Part shown: positions 1 to 7,645 of the stretch, in pieces
Numbering within the stretch: position 1 is the stretch's first letter
How the letters are laid out: every line of letters begins with the position of its first letter
Source: JACCZR01 sp963830065
GTDB lineage: Bacteria > Actinomycetota > Thermoleophilia > Solirubrobacterales > Thermoleophilaceae
Direction of reading: 5' to 3'
DNA length: 64,000 nt
NCBI GenBank assembly: GCA_963830065.1
Contig: CAWHLA010000011.1
Span: forward strand, 1 to 64,000
Program-made: the position numbers and the translations under genes
Notes under the pieces: model-generated
What the model was told of the DNA's origin: nothing
The model's database searches: none
The model's input: only the letters and a program-made list of their open reading frames with translations

Positions 1-102
1 TGGGACGACCGCGAGCCACGCTCGAAGGTGGTCCTGATCGGGCTGCCCGAGGCGGTAGACCCCCGGGCGCTCGACTCGTCCTTTGCAGGCCTGGCCGGCT
101 AG
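1..102 (+). CDS. C-terminal end of a possible CobW/P47K-type GTPase gene (partial)
   Basis: An open frame enters from the left edge and stops at TAG 100-102, giving 33 residues. The pattern W-D-D-R-E..SKVVLIG followed by a short acidic helix resembles the end of CobW C-terminal domains (W-x-D-R-R-x-x-L-V-F-I-G), which are found on metal-chaperone GTPases. Only this tail is visible, so the G domain and the metal-binding motif cannot be checked. The next gene faces it tail to tail about 85 nt away. Confidence 0.35.
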   Translation, partial: WDDREPRSKVVLIGLPEAVDPRALDSSFAGLAG

Positions 103-187
103 GCCGAAGCCGGGCCGGCGGTCACGGGGACCGCGCCCGCCTGCTCCGCCGGTGTTGAGCACGGACGCAAGGGACGGGAGTAGAGGG

Positions 188-2433
188 CTATGGCGTCGCC
201 TGCCCATCGCCGGACTCGGGCGGCGGCGCGGCGGTGTCGGAGTCCGAGTCGAGGGCGATGACCCCGTCGAGGCCCTCGAGCACGCTCCGCTGTATCTCCT
301 CGAGCGCGGCGTGGATCTGGGCTCCGGTGAGAGAGCCGGCTGTCGCCTCAAGCTTCTCCAGACGGGCGCGCGCATCGTCGAGCGTCTCCTGCACCGCCGG
401 AGTGACCTCGGTGACCGAGGCCACGATCTGGTAGGCGAAGGCGAAGGTCCGGCACCTGACGCAGTGGTAGTTGGCGGCAGCCGCAGCGTTGACCGGCGTG
501 ATCTCGTCCGACTGGCCGACGATCAGCACCACCTGGAATGCCGTCGCGCCCGTGGCGCAGTCGGTGCACGACGCGTAGGCGTGAGCATCGTTGGTGTGCC
601 GAGCGGCTCCGCCGTCCTCGACCACCACGAACGACGACGCGAAGTCCCACTTGGCCGACCTGTCGGTGGTGTTGACCGCCATCGCCCGGTTATCACCCGG
701 CTGGGTAGGCAGCGGCGGGTCGAAGGGGAAGGGCCACGCCGACCGAGGCGCGGCCGTCGGGCCAGTGACGGGCGCTGTGCCCGTGGCCTCCCGCGGCGGC
801 TCGCCCGAGGGCGCCGGAGCGCTCTCCGTGGTCACGCCCACCGTCGGGGCGGGCCCGAGCCTGCGCTCTATCTGCTGCTGGACCGACTGTGCGATCGGCA
901 GCCGCTGGACGCCGGCCTGCGGTGAGCCGGCCCGCCCCGGACGACCCGCGGGACCGACTGCGGGCGAGCGGCCTGGTGCCGGTGACCGACGGGCACCGCA
1001 CGGATGCCCGCGCTGTCCACCGGCGGACGCAGGACCGTCGGGACGGCGCCGCCCTCCTTCGACGAGATCGGCCGGTAGTGGTCGCCCGGCCACCACGCCC
1101 AGGCCACGAGGGCCGCCACGCCGGCGGCGGCCAACAGCGAGAGCCCGCGCAGGCGGGGGCGCCCGGCCGTCTTGCGCAAGACGGAGACCGCGACGGACCT
1201 CGCCACCCGCCAGAGGAGGTAGACGATGCTCAGCAGCGGCACGGCCACCAAGGCGGTGGACAGGAGCGACACGGCCGCGCCGGCCACGTCGTCCCGCTCC
1301 CAGAAGACCGTCGTCTCAGCCCAATGCTGTCCGATGCTGTCCCAGCCGGTCGCGGCCAGCCGGGGGAATGTCACCACGATCAGCGCGAGCAGTCCGAGCA
1401 GCAAGGGCACCGTGGTCAGCACCCAGACGGTCACCACCGCGCGGGCCCAGGGCCGCAGCGCCTGATGCTGCCCGCCCCTCCAGCGGGTGGGCAGCAGGCC
1501 GGCCAGCGTGGGCTTGATGTGCGCGAAGAGGTCGGGAACGCCGATCAGGTCCGCGACGATGTGGTAGCCGTCGGCGCGGATGAACGGCACCAGCTGCCGG
1601 ACCATCTGGATCAGCTGCATGGCGACGACGAGGAGCAGGGCGTCGAGGCCGGTCACAAGCCAGACCCCGGCGGTGATCACCGCGAAGATCGCGGTGAAGT
1701 ACAGGCCGCCGAAGTCGACACGCAGCCGGCCCCGCCGGTCGAGCCTGTACGCATCGCTCACCTCGGTGTAGAAGGCCGGCCAGATCAGGTACAGCCCCCC
1801 GCCCATCACCCCCGGGCTCGCACCGCTGTAGCGGCAGGCCGCGGCATGCCCGATCTCGTGGAACCCCGCGGACACGACCACCAGGGCCCAGACGGCGAGA
1901 ATCAGCCCGGGCTCGTAGAACGCCTGGTGCAAGGCCCCCGACAGCCCCTTGTCCCCGATCAGCCACACGGAGATCGCGGTGAAGACCGCCATCAGGACCG
2001 CCACGACCGCCGGCTTGAACAGCCATACGAACGGCTGCGTGAGGCTGCGGGTCAGGCCCGGCTGGGTGATCACGAACCGGGGCCGGAGCGCCAGCAGGGG
2101 GTTCGCCTGCGCGAGCTCGGGCGTGACGCCGTCGGCACCCCCCACCAGGCCCAGCGGCATGAGCTTGCGCTCGATCAGGAACCGCACGTCCTCCCCGGTC
2201 ACCTGCCGGTCGATCCGGGACCCGAGCTCGGCAGCGAGCTCGTCGCAGTCCCGGCGGCCGTCCAGCGCCCCCAGCAGCTCGTAGAGCAGCGGCGTCAGCT
2301 TGACCATCTGGCCATCCGAGCGACGGACGAGGGTCGGGGCCTCGCGGTACCCCGAGTCCCTCAGCTTGCCCAGCAGCTCGACCCCGCGCTCGAGCACGGG
2401 CGCACTGGGCGCTGCTACTGCCGATGCCGTCAC
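188..2433 (-). CDS. RRE/PqqD-like plus M50 putative peptide zinc metalloprotease, with an apparent frameshift near 920-960
   Basis: GTG start at 2433. Residues ~20-100 look like a PqqD-type recognition domain (LTPLLYELLGALDG.. to FLIERKLMPLGLV). A multi-span membrane domain follows, with HEIGH at residues 192-196 (metal-binding H192 and H196, catalytic E193) and a third-ligand-like RADGYHIVAD near 286-295. This is the layout of actinobacterial 'putative peptide zinc metalloprotease' proteins. The frame with the metalloprotease runs on to a poor-looking tail that stops at 868. The overlapping minus frame that stops at 188 carries the C-terminal domain these proteins usually have: GDNRAMAVNTTD, then CTDC and CVRC pairs. 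I therefore read one ~740-residue protein broken by an indel. If the two frames are separate, the first product is 521 aa. It is transcribed with the gene at 2467-3213, 33 nt upstream, which is its likely substrate or partner. Confidence 0.7.
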
Positions 2434-2466
2434 GCGACGGTCTGCGTCGAGCTGCCTCCCGCTTGC

Positions 2467-3213
2467 CTACTGGGTGATGTCGGCGTTCTGCTCCGAGGTG
2501 GCCGACGCGGTGACGTCGTCGAGCTGCTGGTTGATGATCGCGTCCTGCTCGGCGATCGCCACCGACTGTGAGTCGATCGTGCCGATGTTGGCCGAGACCG
2601 CCGCATCGATCGGAACCGCGGCGTTGGCGTTCGCCGCAACCGCTCCGGCGGTCGGCGCCGCCGCGTCCGCGTCGAGGTTGACGTCGACGTCGACGTTCAG
2701 CAGCGGGCCGGACAGCAGCTCGGAATCGCTCGTCGGCAGCTCGATCGCCTGCGCGTTCACACCGTCGCTCCCGGAATCGCCGGCCGGTGCGGCGCCGTCG
2801 CCGGTACCGGGGGCCGGAGCCAGCTGCTCGCCGGTCTGGTCGCCGACCGTGCCCGTGCCGTCGCCGGTGCCAGTGCCGTCGCCGATAATGTCGTCGCTCT
2901 GGTCGATGGTGGCGTCCTGCGGTGCAGTGGCGACCGCCTCGCCCGAGATGTACTGGTCGATCATGGTGCCCTGGTCGGCAAGCGCCTGGGAGTCGGACCC
3001 GATGGAAAGCACGTTGGCGGACGCTGAGGCGTCAACCGGGGCGGCGACATTGAGGTTGGCCGCGACCGATAGGTCGATCGGGGCGGCGAGGTCAATCGCC
3101 AAGTCGACATTTACGAGCAGGTCGAGAATCGACAGCACTTCCTTGTTGGGAAGCAACTGCCCTCCCTCGAGCTCCAGCTCCTCCATGGAGAGACGGGGGC
3201 TCAGTTCAGACAC
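2467..3213 (-). CDS. Ala/Asp-rich duplicated-repeat protein, candidate substrate of the adjacent metalloprotease
   Basis: 248 residues from a GTG at 3213, preceded by an AAAGGA-type ribosome-binding site. The first ~30 residues (MSELSPRLSMEELELEGGQ, then LLPNKEVL) are amphipathic and look like a recognition leader rather than a Sec signal. Two ~70-residue modules follow, at ~36-106 and ~174-248. They share PVDASASAN/PIDAAVSAN, then I-x-S-x-S-Q-x-x-A-x-A-x-Q, then T/A-I-I-D/N-Q. A Gly/Thr/Asp linker (GDGTGTGDGTGT) separates them. There is no enzyme motif and no cysteine. Similar repetitive proteins are, from memory, often next to RRE-M50 genes in actinobacteria; the role is unknown. A RiPP-like precursor or a secreted scaffold is an inference. 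Confidence 0.6.
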   Translation of the reverse strand: MSELSPRLSMEELELEGGQLLPNKEVLSILDLLVNVDLAIDLAAPIDLSVAANLNVAAPVDASASANVLSIGSDSQALADQGTMIDQYISGEAVATAPQDATIDQSDDIIGDGTGTGDGTGTVGDQTGEQLAPAPGTGDGAAPAGDSGSDGVNAQAIELPTSDSELLSGPLLNVDVDVNLDADAAAPTAGAVAANANAAVPIDAAVSANIGTIDSQSVAIAEQDAIINQQLDDVTASATSEQNADITQ

Positions 3214-3311
3214 GGGGAATCCTTTCCTAATGCGGCAGGTTTGTCAGGTCGGAGTACCCGCGCACACGAACCGGGAAACGGCCGATACACGTCCGTACGG
3301 CCGCCTTCACG

Positions 3312-3483
3312 CGCCCTCAACATGCGGATGAGAGCGGTCAGTCGTTTGGTCATAGCCACATATTCCGTTGCGCGCGCCTTCGCGTCTGTACCGCGGTTGC
3401 AGTATTGAGGGCGTTTAGGCCACTATTGGGCCAGGCCGCTCGGAGCGCTGAGGAACTGCGGGGCGCCCGCCCTCAACATGCGG
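3312..3483. repeat. Direct 16-bp repeat plus an inverted half-copy in a divergent intergenic region
   Basis: CGCCCTCAACATGCGG occurs at 3312-3327 and again at 3468-3483. TTGAGGGCG, the reverse complement of its first nine bases, lies between them at 3405-3413. The stretch separates the repeat-protein gene (minus strand, starts 3213) from the stress-protein gene (plus strand, starts 3531), where promoters and an operator for one or both are expected. Reading this as a binding site is an inference from position and symmetry. Confidence 0.4.
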
Positions 3484-3530
3484 CCGGGAGCGGCCTGGCT
3501 GCGTGCACACCGGTGTAAGCCTCGCCTCCC

Positions 3531-3836
3531 ATGCCCCAGGAGCCCCCTGTACTGGTGGCCTACGACGGCTCTGAGCTGTCAAAGGCCGCGCTGCGACACG
3601 CCGCTGAGCTGTTCCCCGACTTCCGTGCGCTGGTGGCGACGGTGTGGGAGCCCGAGCTGCCCGAGCTGCCCGTCGTAGACCCCGGCGGCGGGACCGGCTT
3701 CTCCATCTCCGCTGACCCCGAAACCGTGGAGGAGATCGACCGCGGGGGAATAGCTCCTCCCCGACGGAAGGCCGACCCCCGGTCGGGAAGCAGTGACCTG
3801 GTTACCAGGGCCACCGTAAACCGGAACGTCAGCTAG
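3531..3836 (+). pseudogene. Truncated universal stress protein (UspA family)
   Basis: The first ~70 residues are a good N-terminal half of a Usp domain: PVLVAYDGSELSKAALRHAA gives strand 1, the D-G-S turn and helix 1, followed by ALVATVWEPE. The usual second half, with the nucleotide-binding G-x2-G-x9-G-S/T loop, is missing. After residue 71 the frame runs into 30 unrelated residues and stops. The family is normally ~140-150 residues, so this is a 3' truncation, possibly left by an insertion or deletion at about 3745. Confidence 0.65.
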
Positions 3837-3928
3837 CGTGGGTTGCCCAGCCGTTTTTGCCCAGCGCGGTAGAAGCCTGTCCGCGGGCCGACCTCCCAAG
3901 AAAGCCGGCCCGGGGTGTGTGCAGGCGA

Positions 3929-4615
3929 TCAGCGACCCAGCAGCCGGCGCGCGAGCTTCCCGGCGGGCCGCCGGACCCGCTGACGCCACTGGAGCCGAGG
4001 CGGGTCGAGCAGGATCGCGTCGAGCACCGGGCTTTGGGGCTCCGGCCCGGTGCGCCGCCGAAACACGCCGCACGCGCCCACCTCGGAGAGCAGGTCGCAC
4101 TCCCGCGCCACCCAGCTGGCCCGGATCGCGTCGCGCACGCCGATCGTGGGCTCGTCCGCGTCCTCGTTGCGGGGGTCGGTGTAGTCGTGGAACACCAACA
4201 CCCCGCCCCGGGTGAGGGCGGGCTCAAGCGCGAGCAGGTCGCGGCGGACGCCGGGAGTGGAGTGGTCCCCGTCGACGAACACGAGCGCGGGCCGCAACCC
4301 TGCGAGCCGCCTCAACGCTCCCTTCAGCGATCCCCTGATGAGCAGGACCCGATCGGCGACGCCGTGCTCGAGCAGCGCGCCACGGGCCGCAGTCTGAGCC
4401 CGCGGGTCGATGTCCACTGACACGACCCACGCCCCCCGGCCCTCTTGAGCGCCCAGGGCGAGGATCGCGGTGGAGCGGCCATGGAGCGTCCCGATCTCCA
4501 GGATGGGGCCCGCCGTCTCGCGGGCCAACCGGTAGAGCTCGTCTTCGTCCTCCGGGCGCAGCTGCCCTGGGATTCCCGCCACCCCTTTCCCGATCTGTTC
4601 CGGCATCCCGCGCAA
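3929..4615 (-). CDS. Class I SAM-dependent methyltransferase
   Basis: 228 residues. The cofactor-binding region is clear: ILEIGTLHGRSTAILALG (motif I) near residue 39, VVSVDIDPRAQ as the acidic strand-2 end, and ALVFVDGDHSTPGVRRDL with VLVFHDY further on. This is the pattern of Methyltransf_24-type enzymes, which often act on small molecules or sugars. The C-terminus is Arg-rich and basic. The substrate is not predictable. It stands alone: the stress fragment converges on it from the left and phage-type genes lie beyond its start. Confidence 0.75.
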   Translation of the reverse strand: MRGMPEQIGKGVAGIPGQLRPEDEDELYRLARETAGPILEIGTLHGRSTAILALGAQEGRGAWVVSVDIDPRAQTAARGALLEHGVADRVLLIRGSLKGALRRLAGLRPALVFVDGDHSTPGVRRDLLALEPALTRGGVLVFHDYTDPRNEDADEPTIGVRDAIRASWVARECDLLSEVGACGVFRRRTGPEPQSPVLDAILLDPPRLQWRQRVRRPAGKLARRLLGR

Positions 4616-4625
4616 GCTATACGCG

Positions 4626-4890
4626 CTAGGCCCCTTCGACGAGTCCGTCCGGGGGCTCGCCGGTAACGGCTCCGCAACGCCCCGGCGTCTTCGACCTCGG
4701 CGTCCGCCTGGGGGTCGCTAGGTCGAGCAGGTTCCGCTCAATGTTGTCGGGGTCTTCGTCAACGCCGGCGTTCTCGCAGGCGTCGAGGCGGTCGAGCTTG
4801 GCCTGAAGGCGATCACGCTCAGCCTCGGCCTCTGCAGCGGCGGCGCTGGCGGTCTACCTGCTCGCGGTCGATCATCGGCATCCCGTTCAT
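4626..4890 (-). pseudogene. Small frameshifted coiled-coil protein, phage-type
   Basis: From ATG 4890 the minus strand reads MNGMPMIDREQVDRQRR. After a one-base shift near 4845 it continues as AEAEAERDRLQAKLDRLDA and ..NIERNLLDLA, ending at a TAG at 4626. The two halves together make an acidic/basic heptad-rich protein of ~85 residues, like small accessory genes of actinophages. The call depends on accepting the shift. It lies directly downstream of the replication-type gene at 4903-5697. Confidence 0.3.
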
Positions 4891-4902
4891 CCTGCCGACC
4901 GC

Positions 4903-5697
4903 TCAGGTCGTCTTCGGCAAGTGCCGGTAGACCGAGCGCAGGGTGGCGGCGGCCTCGCGGTCCGTGTACGGGTGATCGCCAGCCGGGCACCGCTTCACGT
5001 ACCCGCTCATGAATAGCGCGGCGGTCTCGGAGTCGAGACCACGCTCAGCCAGACGACAGGCCAGCCAATGGGCGTGGCGGTAGCGGTTACCAGGCCGAGC
5101 CCTGCTCGCTGCGTGATTCGCGAGCTGAACGGGCGCCACCGCCCACTGGACGCTGACCACGGCGCTGCGGCACACCGATGGCGGCGGCAGGAACTTGGCC
5201 GTGCCTCGCGGGTAGTCGGCTCGGGGCGGGAGCGGGTCGCCCTTTTCCAGCGCACCGGCCTCCACCAGCGTCTTCAGTGCGCGGGCCACCGTGCGATAGC
5301 TGAGCCCGAGCACCCCGGCCCGCCACCGGCAGGCATACGGGACGGGTCGAAGGTCTCCCGCCGCCAGCCGCAGACCGATCGGGAGCGACATGTCGGCCGC
5401 CACCCGGCGCACCGCCTCGCTTGCATCGCCCGGCACCGGGAGGTCCATCGGGACCGGATCGAGCAGTCCCGCCGTGTAGTCCCTCCACAGCTCCTCCGGC
5501 GATGCGCTCGCGCGGGCGCGCCGTCTACGTCGCTTATCCGCTGTTCCGCCTTCATACCTCTCCCTGTAGTTCTCCTTGTGACACCGGCCCCACGGCTCAG
5601 CGTCTAGGAACGGATTCTGCGCTTCCGCTAGCGCGGTCACCGGGCGGCTCCGGTGGTCGGGCGTGGACCAAGGCGCGGACCAAACGGTGGTCCACAC
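4903..5697 (-). CDS. Phage/plasmid-type replication accessory protein with winged-helix segment
   Basis: 264 residues; the exact start is uncertain because the first ~50 residues are low-complexity. The centre contains a helix-turn-helix-like stretch, LGLSYRTVARALKTLVEAG followed by LEKGDP, as in replication initiators and MarR/GntR-type wings. The C-terminus (LACRLAERGLDSETAALFMS.., then YTDREAAATLRSVYRH) resembles the helical C-terminal segment of primase-helicase proteins of actinobacterial mobile elements. No polymerase motif is visible. It sits just outside the left attachment-like repeat at 5739-5822 and probably belongs to an older integrated element. Confidence 0.45.
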   Translation of the reverse strand: MWTTVWSAPWSTPDHRSRPVTALAEAQNPFLDAEPWGRCHKENYRERYEGGTADKRRRRRARASASPEELWRDYTAGLLDPVPMDLPVPGDASEAVRRVAADMSLPIGLRLAAGDLRPVPYACRWRAGVLGLSYRTVARALKTLVEAGALEKGDPLPPRADYPRGTAKFLPPPSVCRSAVVSVQWAVAPVQLANHAASRARPGNRYRHAHWLACRLAERGLDSETAALFMSGYVKRCPAGDHPYTDREAAATLRSVYRHLPKTT

Positions 5698-5738
5698 ACG
5701 GGTCGAGGCGGGTCGAGGCGGGTGAGGATCTGGCTCTG

Positions 5739-5822
5739 TAGAGCGGAAGCCCGCTCTGCGCCTACCCCCTCGTTAGATGTAGTACGCGCGTGGCCCGTGC
5801 CCGGAGCCCCTGTTAGAGCGGA
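5739..5822. repeat. Attachment-like site, copy A
   Basis: The core AGATGTAGTAC lies at 5775-5785. It is followed by CGCGTGGCCC and flanked by two TAGAGCGGA arms at 5739 and 5814. The same core-and-arm arrangement recurs at 12696-12761, and the core alone recurs at 22530-22540 in the 3' end of the rrf2 gene. An integrase C-terminus ends 35 nt away at 5857. This is the organisation expected of an att junction. Confidence 0.55.
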
Positions 5823-5856
5823 ATCCCTTGGGTGTGCGTAGGAAGCGCGCGTTGAG

Positions 5857-5931
5857 CTACGCACCAGCGGCCTCGTCGAGGTAGCCCTGAATCAGCTTCG
5901 CGGCCTGCTCTTCAGCCCCCCTGCCCTCCGC
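5857..5931 (-). pseudogene. Tyrosine-integrase C-terminal remnant
   Basis: The minus strand reads GAEEQAAKLIQGYLDEAAGA and then stop at 5857. It matches, residue for residue in pattern, the tail of the integrase at 12796 (GTMEQAGRMIQSYLDATGA and stop), including the distance to the att-like core. The rest of the gene is gone: the promoter of the first SnoaL array begins at 5934, so the array replaced the upstream part of the integrase. Confidence 0.55.
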
Positions 5932-5933
5932 GG

Positions 5934-5939
5934 GATACT
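5934..5939 (+). promoter_or_regulatory. -10 box of SnoaL array 1 (leaderless)
   Basis: GATACT ends 8 nt before the ATG at 5948. TTCAGC at 5911 would be a weak -35 at 17-nt spacing. The 'ggatactg..cggg-ATG' context is shared with the starts at 10679 and 20240 (and, with AATACT, at 18342). The gap is too short for a 5' UTR with a ribosome-binding site. Confidence 0.5.
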
Positions 5940-5947
5940 GCGCAGGG

Positions 5948-6370
5948 ATGTCGCAGGAGAACCTGGAGCTCGTTAGGCGGCTGTATTCGCTCACCCCCGA
6001 TGCAGCCGGGATTGTGCGGGGCGACTACGACGACGTCTTCTTCGACTACTTCCATCCCGACGTCGAGGTAGTGCCGCCGCTGATCTATCCCGATACCGAG
6101 TCCTCGTATCGGGGTCAGGAAGGGGTACGCCGTTGGTTCCTGCAAATCGACGAAATCTGGGCCGACTGGCGGTTCGAGGCCGAGCGCTTCATCGAGGCCG
6201 GTAGTCGAGTTGTGGTGTTCGTCCGCGTGTCCGGCAGCGCCAAGCAGAGCGGTGCAGCGGTCGCGATCTCGAACGCGCACGTTCTGACGGTGCGTGACGG
6301 CCTGGTCACGCGCATTGAGGTCGTCCTCAACCGCGCGGAAGCGCTCGAAGCCGTGGGGCTGTCGGAGTAG
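5948..6370 (+). CDS. SnoaL-like / NTF2-fold protein, array 1 member 1
   Basis: 140 residues, starting MSQENLELVRRLYS and ending ALEAVGLSE. The domain is a cone-shaped NTF2/SnoaL fold: N-terminal helices, ..FHPDVEVVPPLIY, a 'YRGQEGVRRWF' helix, E-A-E-R-F-I-E-A-G strand, VVVFVRVSG.., and AHVLTVRDGLVTRIEVV. Members are small ligand-binding proteins or enzymes without a universal catalytic set; no activity is predictable here. It is cytoplasmic (no signal). It is followed after 3 nt (gcg) by the next array gene, whose ribosome-binding GGAG is supplied by the Ser-Glu-stop codons of this one. Confidence 0.8.
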   Translation: MSQENLELVRRLYSLTPDAAGIVRGDYDDVFFDYFHPDVEVVPPLIYPDTESSYRGQEGVRRWFLQIDEIWADWRFEAERFIEAGSRVVVFVRVSGSAKQSGAAVAISNAHVLTVRDGLVTRIEVVLNRAEALEAVGLSE

Positions 6371-6393
6371 GCGATGTCGCAGGAGAACGTGGA
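6344..6393 (+). repeat. SnoaL junction repeat, array 1
   Basis: 50 bp covering LEAVGLSE-stop, the gcg spacer and MSQENVE. It is identical to the consensus (CTCGAAGCCGTGGGGCTGTC / GGAGTAGGCGATGTCGCAGG / AGAACGTGGA). It carries the stop, the GGAG ribosome-binding site and the next start. Confidence 0.75.
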
Positions 6394-6628
6394 GATCGTC
6401 CGCGAAAGCGTCGCCCGCTTCGCCCGCGGCGACATCGACGGGCTCGCCGACCTCTACGCCGCTGACGCGGTCACGTTTGCGCCGGAGGGATGGCCGGAAG
6501 GAGGCCGGTTCGACGGTCGAGACGCCGTCAAGCGACAGTTCGCGCGCCTCCAAAGGTCGTCGACGGTGACACGGTCCGTGTGCGCTCGCTGGTACGGCAT
6601 GGGCGCGGACGTTTTGCCGTTCGGCTGA
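6374..6628 (+). pseudogene. Truncated SnoaL-like gene fused into a nuclease sequence, array 1 member 2
   Basis: The first ~60 residues (MSQENVEIVRESVARFARGD.. to GRDAVKRQFARLQ) are a normal N-terminal half of the family. From about 6555 the DNA instead encodes, in another frame, the V-D-G-D-T start of a thermonuclease. The SnoaL frame then stops after 25 unrelated residues at 6628. The usual GLSE end is missing. This is a sharp recombination joint inside the gene rather than gradual decay. Confidence 0.65.
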
Positions 6629-6990
6629 TCGGCATCGACACCCCCGAGACCAAGCGCCCCGGCACGCCAGTCGAGTGCGGTGCGCCGGAAGCCACCCGCA
6701 GCATGAGGCGGATGGCGCTTCATCGTGGTCGCGGGCGCAGGGTCGTGCTCACCACTGACCCCAGCCAGTCAAAGTGGGATCGCTACGGGCGACTGCTCGC
6801 CTACGTGCAAGTTCATCGAGGAGCGCGCCTGAACCTCGCGCAGATCAGCCGGGGCTGGGCGAAGGTCTACGTCTACCGCAACAAGCCCTTCGGCCAGATT
6901 CGTCCCTTCCGCCGCGCCCAGACGCGAGCCAAGAACGCGGCGCGTGGTGTCTGGGGCCGGTGCGGGGGCGACTTCCATTCCGCCAGCTAG
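6490..6990 (+). CDS. Thermonuclease (SNase-like) domain, 5' end replaced
   Basis: From about 6555 the frame encodes KVVDGDTVRVR, VRLIGIDTPETKRPG (the Arg and the Ca-binding Asp), VECGAPEAT, DRYGRLLAYV with the second Arg, GWAKVYVY, and the GVWGRCGGDFH end. This is a nearly complete staphylococcal-nuclease domain of the secreted Ca2+-dependent phosphodiesterase type. The usual signal peptide or lipobox is absent: the open frame begins at 6490 inside the truncated SnoaL gene, giving a shadow N-terminus. Expression and export are therefore doubtful. The active-site residues visible are intact. Confidence 0.7.
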   Translation: MAGRRPVRRSRRRQATVRAPPKVVDGDTVRVRSLVRHGRGRFAVRLIGIDTPETKRPGTPVECGAPEATRSMRRMALHRGRGRRVVLTTDPSQSKWDRYGRLLAYVQVHRGARLNLAQISRGWAKVYVYRNKPFGQIRPFRRAQTRAKNAARGVWGRCGGDFHSAS

Positions 6991-7144
6991 CGCCGTGCGT
7001 GCAGTCGCGCGCCTGGCGCTCCCTAGCGATCCACGAAACAATGAACGAAAGAGAGACCCACTGCCCGCTCCGATGGGAGGATGGGCCCCAGCCCGTAAAA
7101 CGAGCCCCAATAAGGGGCCAGCGGGCACTGGGAAAGGTGCAACT

Positions 7145-7645
7145 ATGAAGAAGACAGTTTCATTCCTGGTCCCCCTCGTGGGCCTGGTCCTACTCACGGC
7201 GCTGGCGGCGACGGGCGGTCTGGGTACCGAGCGCGCCGAAGCGGCGTCTCGGCCCGGGCTCACCTACGGCGGGAGCACCTCCCAGCAGGCGGACGTGTTC
7301 CTGCGCAAGTCGCGCAACCGTCGGCAGCTAGTCCGCCTGTCCGTCGACTGGTTCGCGCCGGCCAGCCGGTGCACCAACGGCCGGGAGTACTCCAGCTTCA
7401 CCCTCCTCGACCCTGAGTCGAGCGGCCGAATCAGCATCCGCCGGCACGGCAGGTTCAGCAAGAGGGACGTGTTCGTGGACCAGGACCCCGAGGGCTGGTT
7501 CATCGAGGAATTCAGCATCAGCGGGAGGTTCCGTGGCAAGCGCGCTCGCGGCGCCTTCCGGGTCCACGTCACCGAGCGAAATCCTGCCGGCGTGGTCACC
7601 AACCAATGTGACACGGGCCGGGTGCGGTGGAGCGCTGTCGACTGA
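7145..7645 (+). CDS. Secreted protein of unknown function
   Basis: 166 residues from ATG 7145, chosen over upstream starts because a GGGAAAGG ribosome-binding site precedes it and a signal peptide follows directly (MKKTVSFLVPLVGLVLLTAL, cleavage after ..ERAEAA). The mature part is ~130 residues with alternating strands and two Cys (in ASRCTNGREY and TNQCDTGRV) that could form a disulfide. It resembles small extracellular beta-sandwich proteins of Thermoleophilia; no catalytic motif is seen. Its 3' end overlaps the tail of the fragment on the other strand. Confidence 0.6.
   Translation: MKKTVSFLVPLVGLVLLTALAATGGLGTERAEAASRPGLTYGGSTSQQADVFLRKSRNRRQLVRLSVDWFAPASRCTNGREYSSFTLLDPESSGRISIRRHGRFSKRDVFVDQDPEGWFIEEFSISGRFRGKRARGAFRVHVTERNPAGVVTNQCDTGRVRWSAVD

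Noticed and set aside
889..2571. A 560-codon plus-strand frame
   Set aside because: It is the shadow of the M50 gene; the product is Arg/Gly/P-rich with no family features.
3796..3808. CCTGGTTACCAGG palindrome as an operator or terminator
   Set aside because: It is short, lies inside the non-homologous tail of the truncated stress gene, has no T-run and no second copy.
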